64,000 nt of DNA from NCBI GenBank assembly GCA_008729055.1, contig SDUX01000004.1, forward strand, positions 3,164,172 to 3,228,171, in the 5' to 3' direction. A program made the translations under genes and the position numbers. Positions 31,789 to 42,463 of the stretch are shown one piece after another; position 1 is the stretch's first letter; every line of letters begins with the position of its first letter. The stretch comes from Pyropia haitanensis. Lineage: Eukaryota > Rhodophyta > Bangiophyceae > Bangiales > Bangiaceae. Under the pieces are notes generated by a model that saw only the letters and a program-made list of their open reading frames with translations, had not been told where the DNA came from and made no database searches.

Positions 31789-33741
31789 CTAGTTGTGCCG
31801 CCCCACCCCCCCGTCCACGGCTTCAAACCCACCGTCCGACGAGGAGCGCTCCATTGGCGAGTACCACCCGCTCCAGCTGTCCTCGGACCCGTACTTGCCA
31901 TCCAGCGTCAGCCCCCCCCAGCCGGTGGCCGCCAGCTGCCGCACCGCCGACGGTCCAGGGCCAGGTAGCACCCGGCTGCACGCCGCGTCCGTGTACCACG
32001 TGTCGGAGGAGGTGCCGTTCAGGTCGGGGCACGACCCCCGGCCGATGGTAACCTGGTCCAGAATCAGGTCCCGGCGGAGGCCGCGGGACGGCACAAACAC
32101 GTTGCGTGGCACGTCCGCGGTGGGTGCCAGCTGGGCCGGCTCCTCGCTCCCATTGGGACACTCCATGCTCTGGCACCCCGTGATGGGGTCCTTCACGTCG
32201 ACGGTCATGCCCGCGCCGCTCTCGGGGGAGGTCGTGCAGTAGCCGAGCCCGCCCCGCCACTCTTCGTAGCGCCCCACCGGGAGGTCCGCTTCGTCAATGG
32301 ACGGGTCCCCGCCCGGCACCACCACGTTGATGCGGCGGGAGTGGTGGATGGGCTGCCGCGCCGGGTCGGCCTCGGCGGCCGCCCGGATGGCCTCCTCCTC
32401 CGCGCCCAGCGGGAGGAACCGAAAGTTGTGCATAAAGTCAGACGGCAGGGTGAAGCCAAAGCCAAAGTCCCCCTTGCACCGCACGTCGAGCACCGTCGCG
32501 CCCGTCGCGTCGACCGCGGCCAAGCTCACTGTATGCGTCCTCGTGTGCACCCGCCGCAGGCTGGTCGTATCGATGTGCACCGTCAGGTAGATGTACACAT
32601 TGTTGACGACAAAGGCGTAGCCCTTGAAGCCAACGTGGCTCTCGTCCTCCCGCTCATTCTTCCACGCGACCAGGTCAAAGGGCGGTGGCGCCAACCCCGG
32701 GATGCGCGAAGGCGACGAGCCGTGCTCATGGCCGTACGTGCAGTAGTAGATGGGGTCCAGCTGCGGGTGCCACGTCGCCCAAGCGCGGCCGGCCGTGTCC
32801 GCGTCCGCGCCGTCGGTCGACGGCACCACCCAGAGGTCGTGGAGCGCGCGGGGGCACGGCTTCCCCGGCTGGGCAACCTCCCCCCCGAGCTCTGCCACCT
32901 GCCGCGGCGGCACCGGCGCGGTCCCGTCCGCCTCGCCCAGCAGCAGGTCGTAGCCGCCCGGGGCGTCCTCAAAGCCTGGCATCGACCCACCGCCGCGGGA
33001 GCCGACCATTCCCAACGACAGCACCCCCGCGGGCGCGTTCCGGCAGTAGACGCTCGCCAGCGGCGGCAGCGTCATCATAATCGAGTCCCCCCAGCGGCTG
33101 CGCTCGCCGGGGGGCACCGCTACGACGCCCGCGCGGCGCCACCCACCGCGGTCCGTGCCGACCGTCTCCCACCCGCCGTTCCAGCCAATCATGTACCCGC
33201 CAACGGCGATGCAGACGGTAGCGGGCCGGGCGAGGCCGGCGCGGAGCCAGCCACCGCCGGCGCGGCCATAGCCGGGCAGCTTAAGGAGGTCCCACCCGTG
33301 GAAGCGGGACGCGCCGCCGTCGGCGGTGCCGGAGATGGGCATCCAGTCTCCATTGCCGGGGCCGCCACCCGGCCCGCCGTCGGGGCCGGTCACCAGCGTG
33401 TGCGCGTAGCCGCCGCCCGGCGCGTACGCTGCGTGGCTCTGGCCGACCCGCGACGGCCAGTCCGACGCCGGGTGCACCTGGTACCAGGTGATGAGAACGG
33501 GCTGCACGGGCGGGGACGCCGAAGCCAGGGGGTGGCTCGCCAGCAACGTCGGGCCCCACGAGGCGGGCAGGTCGGACGGGGACAGCGGCGGGTCCGCCGC
33601 GGCCACGCGACAGAAACCAAGGGTGACCGCCGCCGCGGCCAGCAGCAGCGTGGTGATGGGGGCTAGCGCGGTCCGACGCGACGGCCGGCGCGTGGGGGAG
33701 GCGGTGGGGCGGCGGGAGTGGCACATCCAGGGGGTGGCCAT
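31789..33741 (-). CDS. secreted protein of unknown function with GHEHG motif
   Basis: Intronless, 650 aa from the ATG at 33741 (another in-frame ATG lies 12 bases upstream at 33753). A basic N-terminus and LAPITTLLLAAAAVTLGF form a signal peptide or anchor. The mature part is rich in Trp, Gly, Pro and Cys. Visible features are WHPQLDPIYYCTYGHEHGS near residues 325-345, a possible metal site with two His and one Glu, then WKNEREDESHVGFKGYAF. Strand-like segments (VYIYLTVHIDTTSLRRVHT) follow, and a C-terminal region has CPDLNGTSSDTWYTDAACSR. I do not recognise a named family. It may act on or in the extracellular matrix, which is inference from secretion and composition. Stop codon and 3' neighbour p24 are convergent. 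Confidence 0.8.
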   Translation of the reverse strand: MATPWMCHSRRPTASPTRRPSRRTALAPITTLLLAAAAVTLGFCRVAAADPPLSPSDLPASWGPTLLASHPLASASPPVQPVLITWYQVHPASDWPSRVGQSHAAYAPGGGYAHTLVTGPDGGPGGGPGNGDWMPISGTADGGASRFHGWDLLKLPGYGRAGGGWLRAGLARPATVCIAVGGYMIGWNGGWETVGTDRGGWRRAGVVAVPPGERSRWGDSIMMTLPPLASVYCRNAPAGVLSLGMVGSRGGGSMPGFEDAPGGYDLLLGEADGTAPVPPRQVAELGGEVAQPGKPCPRALHDLWVVPSTDGADADTAGRAWATWHPQLDPIYYCTYGHEHGSSPSRIPGLAPPPFDLVAWKNEREDESHVGFKGYAFVVNNVYIYLTVHIDTTSLRRVHTRTHTVSLAAVDATGATVLDVRCKGDFGFGFTLPSDFMHNFRFLPLGAEEEAIRAAAEADPARQPIHHSRRINVVVPGGDPSIDEADLPVGRYEEWRGGLGYCTTSPESGAGMTVDVKDPITGCQSMECPNGSEEPAQLAPTADVPRNVFVPSRGLRRDLILDQVTIGRGSCPDLNGTSSDTWYTDAACSRVLPGPGPSAVRQLAATGWGGLTLDGKYGSEDSWSGWYSPMERSSSDGGFEAVDGGVGRHN

Positions 33742-34330
33742 GATGAAGATCATAGGAGAGGGGGGGAAAAAGTGGCCAGCCGCTTGGAGGGGGCGGCGTG
33801 GCACCGAGGGAGGGGAAGGGGGGGAGACAAGAGGAGAAGACGGGGATAAAAGAGGGGAAGGTGCCTGTTCAGGCAAACAAGGTTGTATCCAACAGCGTGG
33901 GGTGCTGCGACAGTGGACACCGCCGCCGGAGCAGACGCTCACCAAGACCCGGCCGCTGCGCACCGCGAGCAGGTGGTGCTGCTGCCGACGCCGATGAGAC
34001 GACCGTACCGCCACCGCCGGGACCCCACCGCCCGCCGGGGCGGGAGCTCAAGTACTGGGACGCGGCCGCTGCCGCCGCCGCGACCGCCTCGGCACCCTAC
34101 TGCCCAGTAGCGGGCGGGCGCCCACCCCCCCTCCCCCCCTCCCCACCCATCGTGCGTCAGCATCGCCTCCGCGGTCGGCCCCCGCACCCCCCCCCCCCCC
34201 GCGAATGGCAACGCAGCCACACGGCCAGGCAGCCGCATGGGCGGGGAGCCACCGCCACAGCCACGGGCGGGGCGATTGGCCGGCGGCCCCCCCCCGCGCC
34301 GCCGCCGCCGCCGCCGCGCCGCCGCCGGCC

Positions 34331-34370
34331 GCGCCGCGCCGCGCCGCGCCGCGCCGCGCCGCGCCGCGCC
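34331..34370. repeat. pentanucleotide array (GCGCC)n
   Basis: Eight consecutive GCGCC units followed by a degenerate ninth (GCACC). This is simple-sequence DNA with no coding evidence. Confidence 0.85.
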
Positions 34371-34530
34371 GCACCGCGCCCGCGGCGTCACGCCCATGGG
34401 CCGACCGCCGCGCCGCGCCACGCCACGCGCGGCCCGGCCTGCCGGCCCCGCCGCCGCCAGACGCGGCCGCCCAGACCCGCCGCGCCGCCTGCGTGCACGG
34501 CGACGGCGGGTGGCCGCGCCACCGGCAGCG

Positions 34531-34573
34531 GGGGGGGCGCCCGGCGGGGGGGCGCCCGGCGGGGGGGCGCCCA
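34531..34573. repeat. 15-bp G-rich array, three units
   Basis: Three copies of GGGGGGGCGCCCGGC, the last truncated. Each unit carries a G7 run and is potentially quadruplex-forming. Confidence 0.8.
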
Positions 34574-36844
34574 CCGTGGCGGCTGGCCGCGGGCAGAGAG
34601 AGGAGAGCCGGCGGCGACACGCAAGGGCCGCCCGCCCCGCCGCCGCTGCCGCCCGCGGTCTGCCCCTGGCGCCGGCCGCGGGGCCACGTCGCAGCAGGTG
34701 CCGCACCCGCTCGGGCGCGGCCGCGGCGTGCCGGTGCTATACATACACTGCCGCCCGTCCAGTTCCCGCCCGGCCGCGGCGGCCGCGTTCCCCGGGACGG
34801 GGGCGGGCGGCTCCTTACAAGGAAGGCGGGGCGGGCGTCTGAGCGGGTGTCTTTCTCGAGGGAATAGCGCCCACCCCACCACCCACGGGGAAATTGGGCC
34901 GATTATTTTGGAGGTGAAAACTGACGCGGGGGGTCGCACCACGCCCCTTGATACAGACACACGGCATCGCTACGAGGGCAGCGACCGCCACACCAAGAGC
35001 TGCTGGAGGGAGGGCGGTGAGAGATGGTGCGGCAGAGCCGCGCCAGCGTGCTCAGTACTGCATAGGGAGATCACCTCAGCCGCTGTGGGAGGAATGGGGG
35101 GCGGCGCAAGTGGTCGCGACCGTTCCCACCCCCCCGGCCCCCATCTCACTCGACACCATGGGCATGACTCGATGAACGCGGCGCGTGGCTGCATCCACAA
35201 GCGGTACCTGACAATTGCGAGCAGCTATGCAAGCTCTTGCCACCGCCCGGCATTGCGCCAGAAGTGGGCTGGGGGGGGAGGGAGGACATGAGGCGGCGCG
35301 GAAGGTCATCGGGCACCTACAGAGAAGCCACCCCGCGGGATGGACGTGCGTGGGGGGCGCCTCGCGACGCGGGTGAGCGCGCAGCGGAGAAGAGGACCTC
35401 CACTCAACACAACACAACGAAGGCTCCCGTAGCTAGTGGGGGTTCCATCACCACTCCCTTTGCGCCTGAGGGTCGGGGTGACCTCTTCCGCCCGCCCTAC
35501 TCGTTTTGACCTCCCACGCGTAATGGCTGCAGCTCCCAAGCCGGCATCCCGGCCCCCGCTCCACTCTCCCCTTCGCCTGGGCGGCACACCCAGCCCCTTT
35601 CCCGCGCTTCTCCTCCCCAACTTCCGTGCCATGGGTCAAACCGACTCACAACTTTGTTTCGTCAGCTCCTGTTCATCCGTGAACCGCTGATCAATGAATT
35701 TTAGATCCTAGAACCGTTGCACGTTTGACCCCACACACCTCACGGTCGTGCCGTTCGTTGAGCCGCCCGCCGCCGTTTGCTGACCGCTCCGACCCGGCCA
35801 CGTCCAGTCGCGGTGACCGGGCTACCACAGAACGACTGGTGTTGCCACCGCGGCGCTTCACAGGCTCGCCGGCCGCGTCACCGTCCGCCCGCCCAGCCAC
35901 TCGCCCGCCCGCCCACCCGCCCGGCTGCTGCCCGCCTCCTTCCCGCTCGTGCGCGCGCGCGCGCGTCGTCACCCTCTGCCGTGCTCGGGGCGCGGGTGGC
36001 ACCCGCCGCAGTGCGGAGCCGCGGTGGCGCCTCGACCCGACGCGGTGACGGAGGGAGGGGGGAGGAGGGGGGGAGCGAGGAAGCTGGCGCGCCTACCCGC
36101 CACCCCAATTCACAGGCGCCGCCCACGGCCCTCTCCGCCCCTCGCCCCGCCGCCGCCGTCGCTCCGCGTCAGCCGCCCGACCAGCCGCGGGCGGCGACAG
36201 AGTGTCGGGCGGCGGCGGCGGGCGGCGGCGCACGGACCGGGCGGGCGGCGCGCCGCGTCGGCGGTGTCGTTGCCCCGCCCCGCCCCCCCTTGCCGCGCGG
36301 CGGCGGGGCACGCAACGGCCTTGGCCACGGCACGGCGCGGCGGGGGACCACGCCCCACCCACCCACCCACCTACGCAACCACCTCTTTGGGGAGGAGCCC
36401 TTCTGTTTTCGGGCTACCCAGCGGCGGCCATGGGGCCACGCCTCCCCTTGCCTGGCGGCGGCGGCCTGGGCGGGCAGCGACCAGCGGCTGGTGATCGGCG
36501 CGGCCTCGGCGCGGCAGCCACGCCTGGCTGGGGGTGGGGCGAGTGCACTGCCGCCTCCCCTCACTCCCGCCCTTACCGCCGGGTAGTGACACGCAGTGGG
36601 GGGGGGGCGTGCCGGCCGCCAGTTGGCCGCTCGGGCCCCCTCCCCCCTCGTGATATGCAGTTGCGCCCGTTTCAGTCCCCCGTCCGCCTCGGCGTCGCCG
36701 CCCGCCAACGGCCATCCCGAGCGTCAATTCGGCGTCCGTGCTGGGTGGACGGCCGCCTCCCGTACTGCCACCCGGGGCGATGGTGGGACAGGGGGACGGT
36801 GGGGGTGGGGCGTGGAGGGTTGGGGAGACGTGGACAAACCCCAC

Positions 36845-37650
36845 CCCAGTCCGAGTGGGATGCCGCAGAGTGGGGGAATGGGGGAAGAGGAACGACCCCT
36901 CCGCCGCTGCTGCCGGCCAGCAGACTGCCACCCCAGCTCAGCGTGGCTGTCGGGCCGGGGGCGTACCAGTCGGCCGGCCGGCCCGACACGACGTCCATGC
37001 TGGCGGCCGCGTTAGCTCGGTGGCCACTGTCTGGGGGGCGGTGCGGTGTCGGGGAAGCGCCGCCCGGAAGCGGCGGCGGCCGCCACCTCGCGGCCGCCGC
37101 GCGCGGAGACCCCCACCCCCACCCTTTTTCCCTGTCACACCCCACGTTGGCCGACACGACCAGGAAGCTGCGGCCGAAGAGACCAAGAAGCAGCCGACGC
37201 GGCCCAGGTGCAGGGGTGGTTGGGGACACCGCCACTCCCACTGTGGCGCACAGGAGCTCTGAGGGGGTGGGGGGGGGGGGGGGGTGTGGGTGAGGGAAGG
37301 GAGGTTCGTGAGGGGGGAGGCCCCGCTGGCCGCAACGGCCGACGTGGCACGCACGTGGCCGGGCTGGCACGGCCGACGCGCGTGGCGGCGAGCGGGCGTG
37401 GGGTCGATCGTCCGTGCGCGGCCGCCAGATACACGCCCGCGGACAGCTGGCGGGGGAAGAGCGCACGCGGGGCCGGCGGCACGGACCTGGAGCCGCCCGC
37501 CGCTGCTGATAGCGTCGGGCCCGACAGGCCCTGCGCACGGTCCACGATCGTGGCCAGTGGAGAAAGCCGCCCGGGTGCTGCTTGCGAAACGGCCGGGTAA
37601 CGTGTGTGCGCGTGCGCGTAGGGGGTGGCTTTGCCTCCCCCTCCCCCCAC
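36845..37650 (-). CDS. possible small spliced gene, function unknown
   Basis: Three pieces fit together on the minus strand. Piece one (to 37355) reads FPRQLSAGVYLAAAHGRS and ends at a GTGCGT donor. Piece two, 37258-37146, follows a pyrimidine tract plus CAG and reads APVRHSGSGGVPNHPC. Piece three starts at 37030 after CCCCCCAG and reads ANAAASMDVVSGRPADWYAP then LSWGGSLLAGSSGGG. Phase is 2 at the first junction and 1 at the second, and both restore frames with Ser/Ala/Gly codon use typical of genes here. The second donor (GTGGGG) is weak. Start, end and family are unknown; coordinates mark only the visible pieces. Confidence 0.3.
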
Positions 37651-38496
37651 CTTTCAGGTCCAGGCTGGCGGGCCGACGCGCCCGATGTGCCATCTCGGCG
37701 CTCCCGTGCACGCCGGGGCAGGGCAGTCAGTGGGGGAGGGGGGAGGGGACAGTCACGCACGAGACGTGGGATGGGCATCACTGCCGCACGCTGCGCGCCG
37801 CGCCGTGGCCCGTTCGAGACCGGCTCCACTGTTCTGCGTCCGGCTCGTGTCGGGCCGCTGACGGCAGTGAAACAAAAAGAGAAAGTTCGGGACGCAGCCG
37901 CATCTGCTGCCGCACTGTTGGCAGCGGGCGAGCGGCGCACGGAGGACCGTTGCCACCCGTAGATGTAGCCTGCAGTTGCAGTCCACCAAATGCTGTCCCA
38001 TGGGTGGGCAAGAGCAAGAGCAAGACCGCAGAGCAGCAGGGTCTCATTGGCTCGATCTCCACTCCTACGCTTTCCAATGGCAGGCCGTGTAGCTATCGCG
38101 AGGTCCTGCCAACACGCATGCCGCCGGTGCAGCGAGCACCTCGTGGGCGTGAGACGCACCGTCGAAGAAGCGCTCGGCGTGGGTGCGTTCGCACGTCAGC
38201 CCAAGACCGGTACAATTCCTGCTCATTCCCACCAGGGCGGCGTGCACATGCGGGATCCAGCGTAGCCACGACAGCCCACAGACGAGAGCGCGATTCCACG
38301 CACAAAATGCAGGTGCATCAAATAACGTGTCACGCCTCGTACGAGCATTGGTGGTGCAAAGTGCATCCCACCGTGGCAGGCAAGTTTCAACACTGTTCGC
38401 GTTGTGCGTATAGCCGACCGGCAACCCAAAAACCGTGCGTGAATATTCTGTACGAAAAGCACACAAAAAACATGTACAATGTTCATGCTGCTGCAC
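37651..38496. other. spacer upstream of the possible gene and downstream of Rpn5
   Basis: No recognised gene. Moderately GC-rich to 37990, then AT-richer toward the Rpn5 3' end. A frame at 37753-38001 (-) with several Cys might be a first exon of the possible gene, but there is no firm support. Confidence 0.4.
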
Positions 38497-39912
38497 TCAG
38501 GCAGCCGCGGGAGCATCCTCTCCACCACCCGCCGCTGGCACCGCAGCAGAATCCATCGCCGCTGCCACGGGCGTGGCCTTGCCTGGCTTGTGCACCATTG
38601 TCTCCTTGTGGATGAGGTTCCGCGTCGTCTCGACGAGCGTGAGCAGCTTGGTCACGTTGCCCGCCCAGGTATTCAGCGTCTCCTCTGGTGCTGGGGGGGA
38701 CCGGAACGCCACAATGCCCGCCGGGCGATCCATCTTGGCCTTCAGCGACTTCTGGTCAGACACCATTGCCGACACCTTGGCCTCTGCGTCGCTCACGGTC
38801 GTGTCCAGCAGGGCAGCCAGCCGTTTCAGCGGGATGCGCGTGTAGTAAAGCGCGCACACCCGCAGGTTGTGCTCCGTCACGCGCTGCGTCAGCGGTTCTT
38901 GCCAGTCCAGCTCTGCCCCCGCCGCGTCCTCCTTCATCGCACCAGAGATGGTCGAGCGGAGCTCGTCGCCGAACCGAGACATCAGCATCGGTTGCCGGAT
39001 GAGCTCAGAGGTGGTGAACAGCTTGAGCAACGCCTTGTACTCAGGTAGCTTGGCCAGGGCCTTGTCACCACTCAAGCGATGGAGCAGGTCCGTCTGCATG
39101 GGCCCATACGGGGAATGCACCACAAAGGCGGCGGCTAGGCGGAGCTCACGCGCCCACGGCTCAGCAGTGTCTGCTGTAACCTTGGTAGTCTCGTAACGCG
39201 CGATGTAGGCGCGGCAGATCTCCAGCATGTCCCCATTGGCCACATGAATACGCACCATGAGCGCATAGTAGCGCAGCTTAATGTCCTCCAGCCCCTCCTT
39301 GCTGATCTGCCGCGGCAGGATCTTCTTCGCCATAATACTCGCACGCACATTGTCCTTCTTGTCCAGACACAGCCGCACCTGCTCCAGGATAAAGTCGTAC
39401 TTGTCTCGCCGATCCATCGCGCTGAAGGTCTCCACTTGCAGCTCCTGCATCAGGTCCGCTGCCGTGCTAATGTCCCCTCGGGACTCGTAGATGGCTGCCA
39501 GCGACCGGGTCAGGGAGGCGCGCTCCACCTCCACGTAGATTTTGCCCGACGTCACATCGCAGAGCGTCTTCAGCAGCTGCACCTGGGTGTCCTCATCAGG
39601 CTTCTCCTCCTTCAGCATAGTCATGGCCTCCTGTACGGAGCGAGAGACGGCCGCCTTCAGCTGGGATCGTCGCTTGGATAGCAGCACCACCATCTCCCCC
39701 AGTGCCACCCATCCCTGGCGAGAGTAGGCCAGCCGCACCAGCTCAGTGCAGATGGCGGCCGTCTCTGGCGCAGCCTCTGCCAGCCGGCTCGTCCGCTCAA
39801 GTGTCAGCAGGGCATCGATCGCGGCGGCCGGGGAGTCGCTGTCGGCCAACGCCACGGCGGCCGCAATCTTGGCAGGCAGCTCCGTATCGGTCATGGTAGC
39901 AGAGGTCGCCAT
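38497..39912 (-). CDS. RPN5: 26S proteasome regulatory subunit Rpn5 (PSMD12)
   Basis: Intronless, 471 aa, close to the usual length of about 450. Family knowledge: Rpn5 is a PCI-domain scaffold subunit of the 19S lid, with the deubiquitinase module. Helical TPR-like repeats fill the N-terminal two thirds: LTLERTSRLAEAAPETAAIC, then KTLCDVTSGKIYVEVERASL, which matches the highly conserved Rpn5 signature. MQELQVETFSAMDRRDKYDF and ILEQVRLCLDKKD follow. The C-terminal third is the PCI winged helix (HNLRVCALYYTRIPLKRLAALL) and a final helix (LIHKETMVHKP). The ATG at 39912 was chosen because upstream sequence is unlike the family; a second ATG seven codons on is possible. The last about 20 residues are an Ala/Gly tail not typical of the family. 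Confidence 0.95.
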   Translation of the reverse strand: MATSATMTDTELPAKIAAAVALADSDSPAAAIDALLTLERTSRLAEAAPETAAICTELVRLAYSRQGWVALGEMVVLLSKRRSQLKAAVSRSVQEAMTMLKEEKPDEDTQVQLLKTLCDVTSGKIYVEVERASLTRSLAAIYESRGDISTAADLMQELQVETFSAMDRRDKYDFILEQVRLCLDKKDNVRASIMAKKILPRQISKEGLEDIKLRYYALMVRIHVANGDMLEICRAYIARYETTKVTADTAEPWARELRLAAAFVVHSPYGPMQTDLLHRLSGDKALAKLPEYKALLKLFTTSELIRQPMLMSRFGDELRSTISGAMKEDAAGAELDWQEPLTQRVTEHNLRVCALYYTRIPLKRLAALLDTTVSDAEAKVSAMVSDQKSLKAKMDRPAGIVAFRSPPAPEETLNTWAGNVTKLLTLVETTRNLIHKETMVHKPGKATPVAAAMDSAAVPAAGGGEDAPAAA

Positions 39913-40462
39913 GGTTGGAAAGTGGCTACAACGGCCGTGACCGTAGCCAAGAGCAGCGGACCTGGGCCGCAGTGGCAGCAGCCAGAGGCAGTGCCGCTGG
40001 CGGGAATCAGCGAGGCAACCGCGCTGCAGGGATCGCGCCAGCACGGCAGCAGACTGGGCACGGGACGCTCCCAAGGGCAAAGTCGTCAGCGTACACTCCT
40101 TTAATCGCTGCAAACTTGAATCGCCGAGTCCTGACAAAGGAAGTAGCACCCATACACGCATGGACAAGAAGTACAATTGCACCGTACGCAGCGGGCATGC
40201 CTGATCGAAGTACGGCGCGTGTGTCGGTACAACAGTGCACATCCCCAAACAAGAGGACAACTGGTGGACTCGCGTTCACGAAGAGTAAACACTGGCCGAC
40301 GTCAACAAGGGTCACTGACCGGTAGCGTCCTCCACACGCCTACATGGTCTCCAGACAGAATCTCGAGAGACAATACCGTGCGAGAAAAAAGCGATACAGC
40401 CCACGACGCGCAACACACGCTCACCATGGCAACAGCAGACCAAACGATACGACCATGGGTAC
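39913..40462. other. spacer between Rpn5 and the DUF2470 gene
   Basis: Both neighbours lie on the minus strand, so this holds the Rpn5 promoter and the 3' end of the upstream gene. No gene seen. If the GTGAGT at the DUF2470 stop is used as a donor, a further exon would have to lie here. Confidence 0.45.
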
Positions 40463-41857
40463 TCACGCCCGCCCATAGTACTTGACAACTACCCGAGGCG
40501 TTTCCTCCTCCCAGGCATCGGCAAACCCTGCCATACAACAAGCAGCAAGACGAGCGTGCGAGCAGCAACAGGGACATTGCACGAAGGAATGCAACGAGGA
40601 ACATCATGCAGATGACGAGGGACAAAGGAAGGAGTTAGCAATGAGCAAGTCGCGGGAACACAACAGCAGCTCGGAAGCGGAGCTGGTACGGTGTGCCCTG
40701 TACCAAGGCATCCCTCTCACTATGAAAACACCTCCACCAGGGTGCGGTATCAACCCGGCAGACTGCAACCAAAACGTACCATTCTCCTTCTCCCAGCTTT
40801 CCTGCAGCGCCTTGACCAGCGCGGACTGAGCGTCAAACCGGCAGGTGACCGTCTCCCGGAACGCCACCCGGAACTCGGACGTTGCCCCAGCGGTGGTCAC
40901 CACCCGCAGGTCCACGCCCAGCCGGTCCAACGCCATCATCGTCACCGTCTCCGCATCCGTGACGCCTAGGAATACGCGGCACATGGAGCGGAGCTCCTTC
41001 TGCTGCCGCTTGTTGGTCGTCGACACCATGGCCGGCGCGTCAAACGCCAACGGGTCGGCCGACGCGCTCGAATACTCCTCGGGGGGCACCCAGGTGGCGG
41101 TCACCCCAAAGCCGCCCACAAAATAGACGTCCTCGACAGACATGCGGAAAAAGTTGAAGCGGTCGGTGTACGTCAGCGCCTTGGCCGCATGCGGGTGGCG
41201 CTCCGTGTATGCCTCAATCAGCTCCGCCACCTCCTCCTCCTCAGCAGCCTGGTCGCTCCCGTCGACCGACACGGTTAGGGGAGCCAGCCGGCCAACCAGA
41301 GTCGCCCTGCAGCCGCCCTGCCCCGACGACTCCTGCGGCTGGGCGTAGAGGGACACGCGGTTGGATTCGGTCAGATTCTTTGAGTGCGCCGCGTCAACGG
41401 CCAGCAGCATCACGGGACGGCCAACGCTGTCCAGCACATAGTCCACGTGGGAGCCAAACGGCACACCCCCGTGCTTGACCGAAGACGTGCACAGTGTGCC
41501 AGTACGGCAGACGTGGACGACCGTGCGGGCACGTTCGCCAACAGTAAGGCGGTGCTCTGCCTCGAGGGCAACCGCCACCTCTGCCGCCACGCTGTCTTCG
41601 GTGGTGGCCGCCGAGGAGGAGTCCACCCAGAGGGTGGAGGTGCCGGGGAGGTCGGAGGACGGCGCCCCCGGCACCGACGACTCGGCGTGCTGCATGGTGG
41701 GCAGAGAGCGCGTGGCGGGGCCAGCAGCTGGTCTGCGAGCGGCAGAGAGTGAGCGCCCGGCCGATGTTGGCAGCTGCAAAGGCCTGCCGCTGCAGGAAGC
41801 GGCCTGCGTCAGGCACCGCCTAGCAGGCCTCGTCGGGGCGGCCGGAGTGAACGCCAT
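40463..41857 (-). CDS. FMN-binding split-barrel plus DUF2470 protein, plastid-targeted
   Basis: Two exons, complement 40780-41857 and 40463-40527; donor GTACGT, acceptor CAG, phase 1; 380 aa. The N-terminus (MAFTPAAPTRPARRCLTQAAS) looks like a plastid transit peptide. Next is a pyridoxamine-phosphate-oxidase-like barrel: ARTVVHVCRTGTLCTSS, GGVPFGSHVDYVLD, LAVDAAHSKNL and ATLVGRL. The region with MMALDRLGVDLRVVT and VAFRETVTCRFDAQSALVKAL is DUF2470. Family knowledge: this architecture occurs in plastid proteins such as the glutamyl-tRNA-reductase-binding protein and in heme-degrading HugZ-type proteins. A role in tetrapyrrole control is therefore plausible but not shown. Exon 2 is inferred: reading through the donor gives an unrelated tail, whereas splicing yields EETPRVVVKYYGRA and a stop. 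That stop lies inside a GTGAGT, so another splice is possible. Confidence 0.82.
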
Positions 41858-42463
41858 GGTTGCACCGAGGGTGGGGCGGGATGGGGGAGGAGGGGAGAAG
41901 GAAGAGACAAGGGGCAACGTGGGAGCAACTTGGTCAAACACGAGAGCTAGAGAAGGAGAAGGGGACAGCGCGCGGGGAAGACAGGGAGACAACAGATGGG
42001 GAAGCCGTGCAAGTGGACGCGGCGACGCTGTGGCCAAGGCGCTTGTGACACTGGCGGGAGGTCACACGACGGGTGATGCAGATCCGACCAAGGAAAGAAG
42101 TCTTCAACCACAGAACAGAAACAATCAAACCTTTGTGCCGCCCATATGATAAGAGAACCACATGTACAGTACGCCAATTATATCTTTGTCAGACCAGAGT
42201 CATCCTAAGTTCCGTTGAAATTCCATGAACTGCTTGCTCCCAGCCCGCGCGGAGCCCTTGGAGTGCTTGCGCCACTGACCTGCCACTGGCGCGTTGCTGG
42301 GGGGGGGGGAGGGACGGGGGAGGGGTCGAGCGGCACGCACGGCTTGCCCAGTTCCCCCGTCGCCTGGAGTCCCCCCAAGTTCCGGTGGCACGGCCCCCTC
42401 CATCCCCCCGCCCTTCGTCCGCCTCGTCGATCAGGGCTTTTATTGGCACGTGTGCTTTGGACG
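41858..42463. promoter_or_regulatory. divergent promoter region of the DUF2470 and V-ATPase H genes
   Basis: A 606-bp spacer between divergent start codons. It has an AT-richer core at 42090-42230 flanked by purine-rich and pyrimidine-rich DNA. No TATA box was placed confidently and no gene seen. Confidence 0.5.

Larger units (their letters stand above)
33742..36800. other. intergenic, GC-rich with microsatellites
   Basis: GC-rich in 34000-34860 and 35880-36700, less so at 34880-35700. Compositional frames abound but none shows a family motif. Two short tandem arrays are listed separately. Confidence 0.45.

Noticed and set aside
40604..40779. C-terminal extension of the DUF2470 frame (GTFWLQSAG...)
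   Set aside because: It begins at a GTACGT donor and has no family match. Splicing to 40527 gives a better tail, so it is taken as intron read-through.
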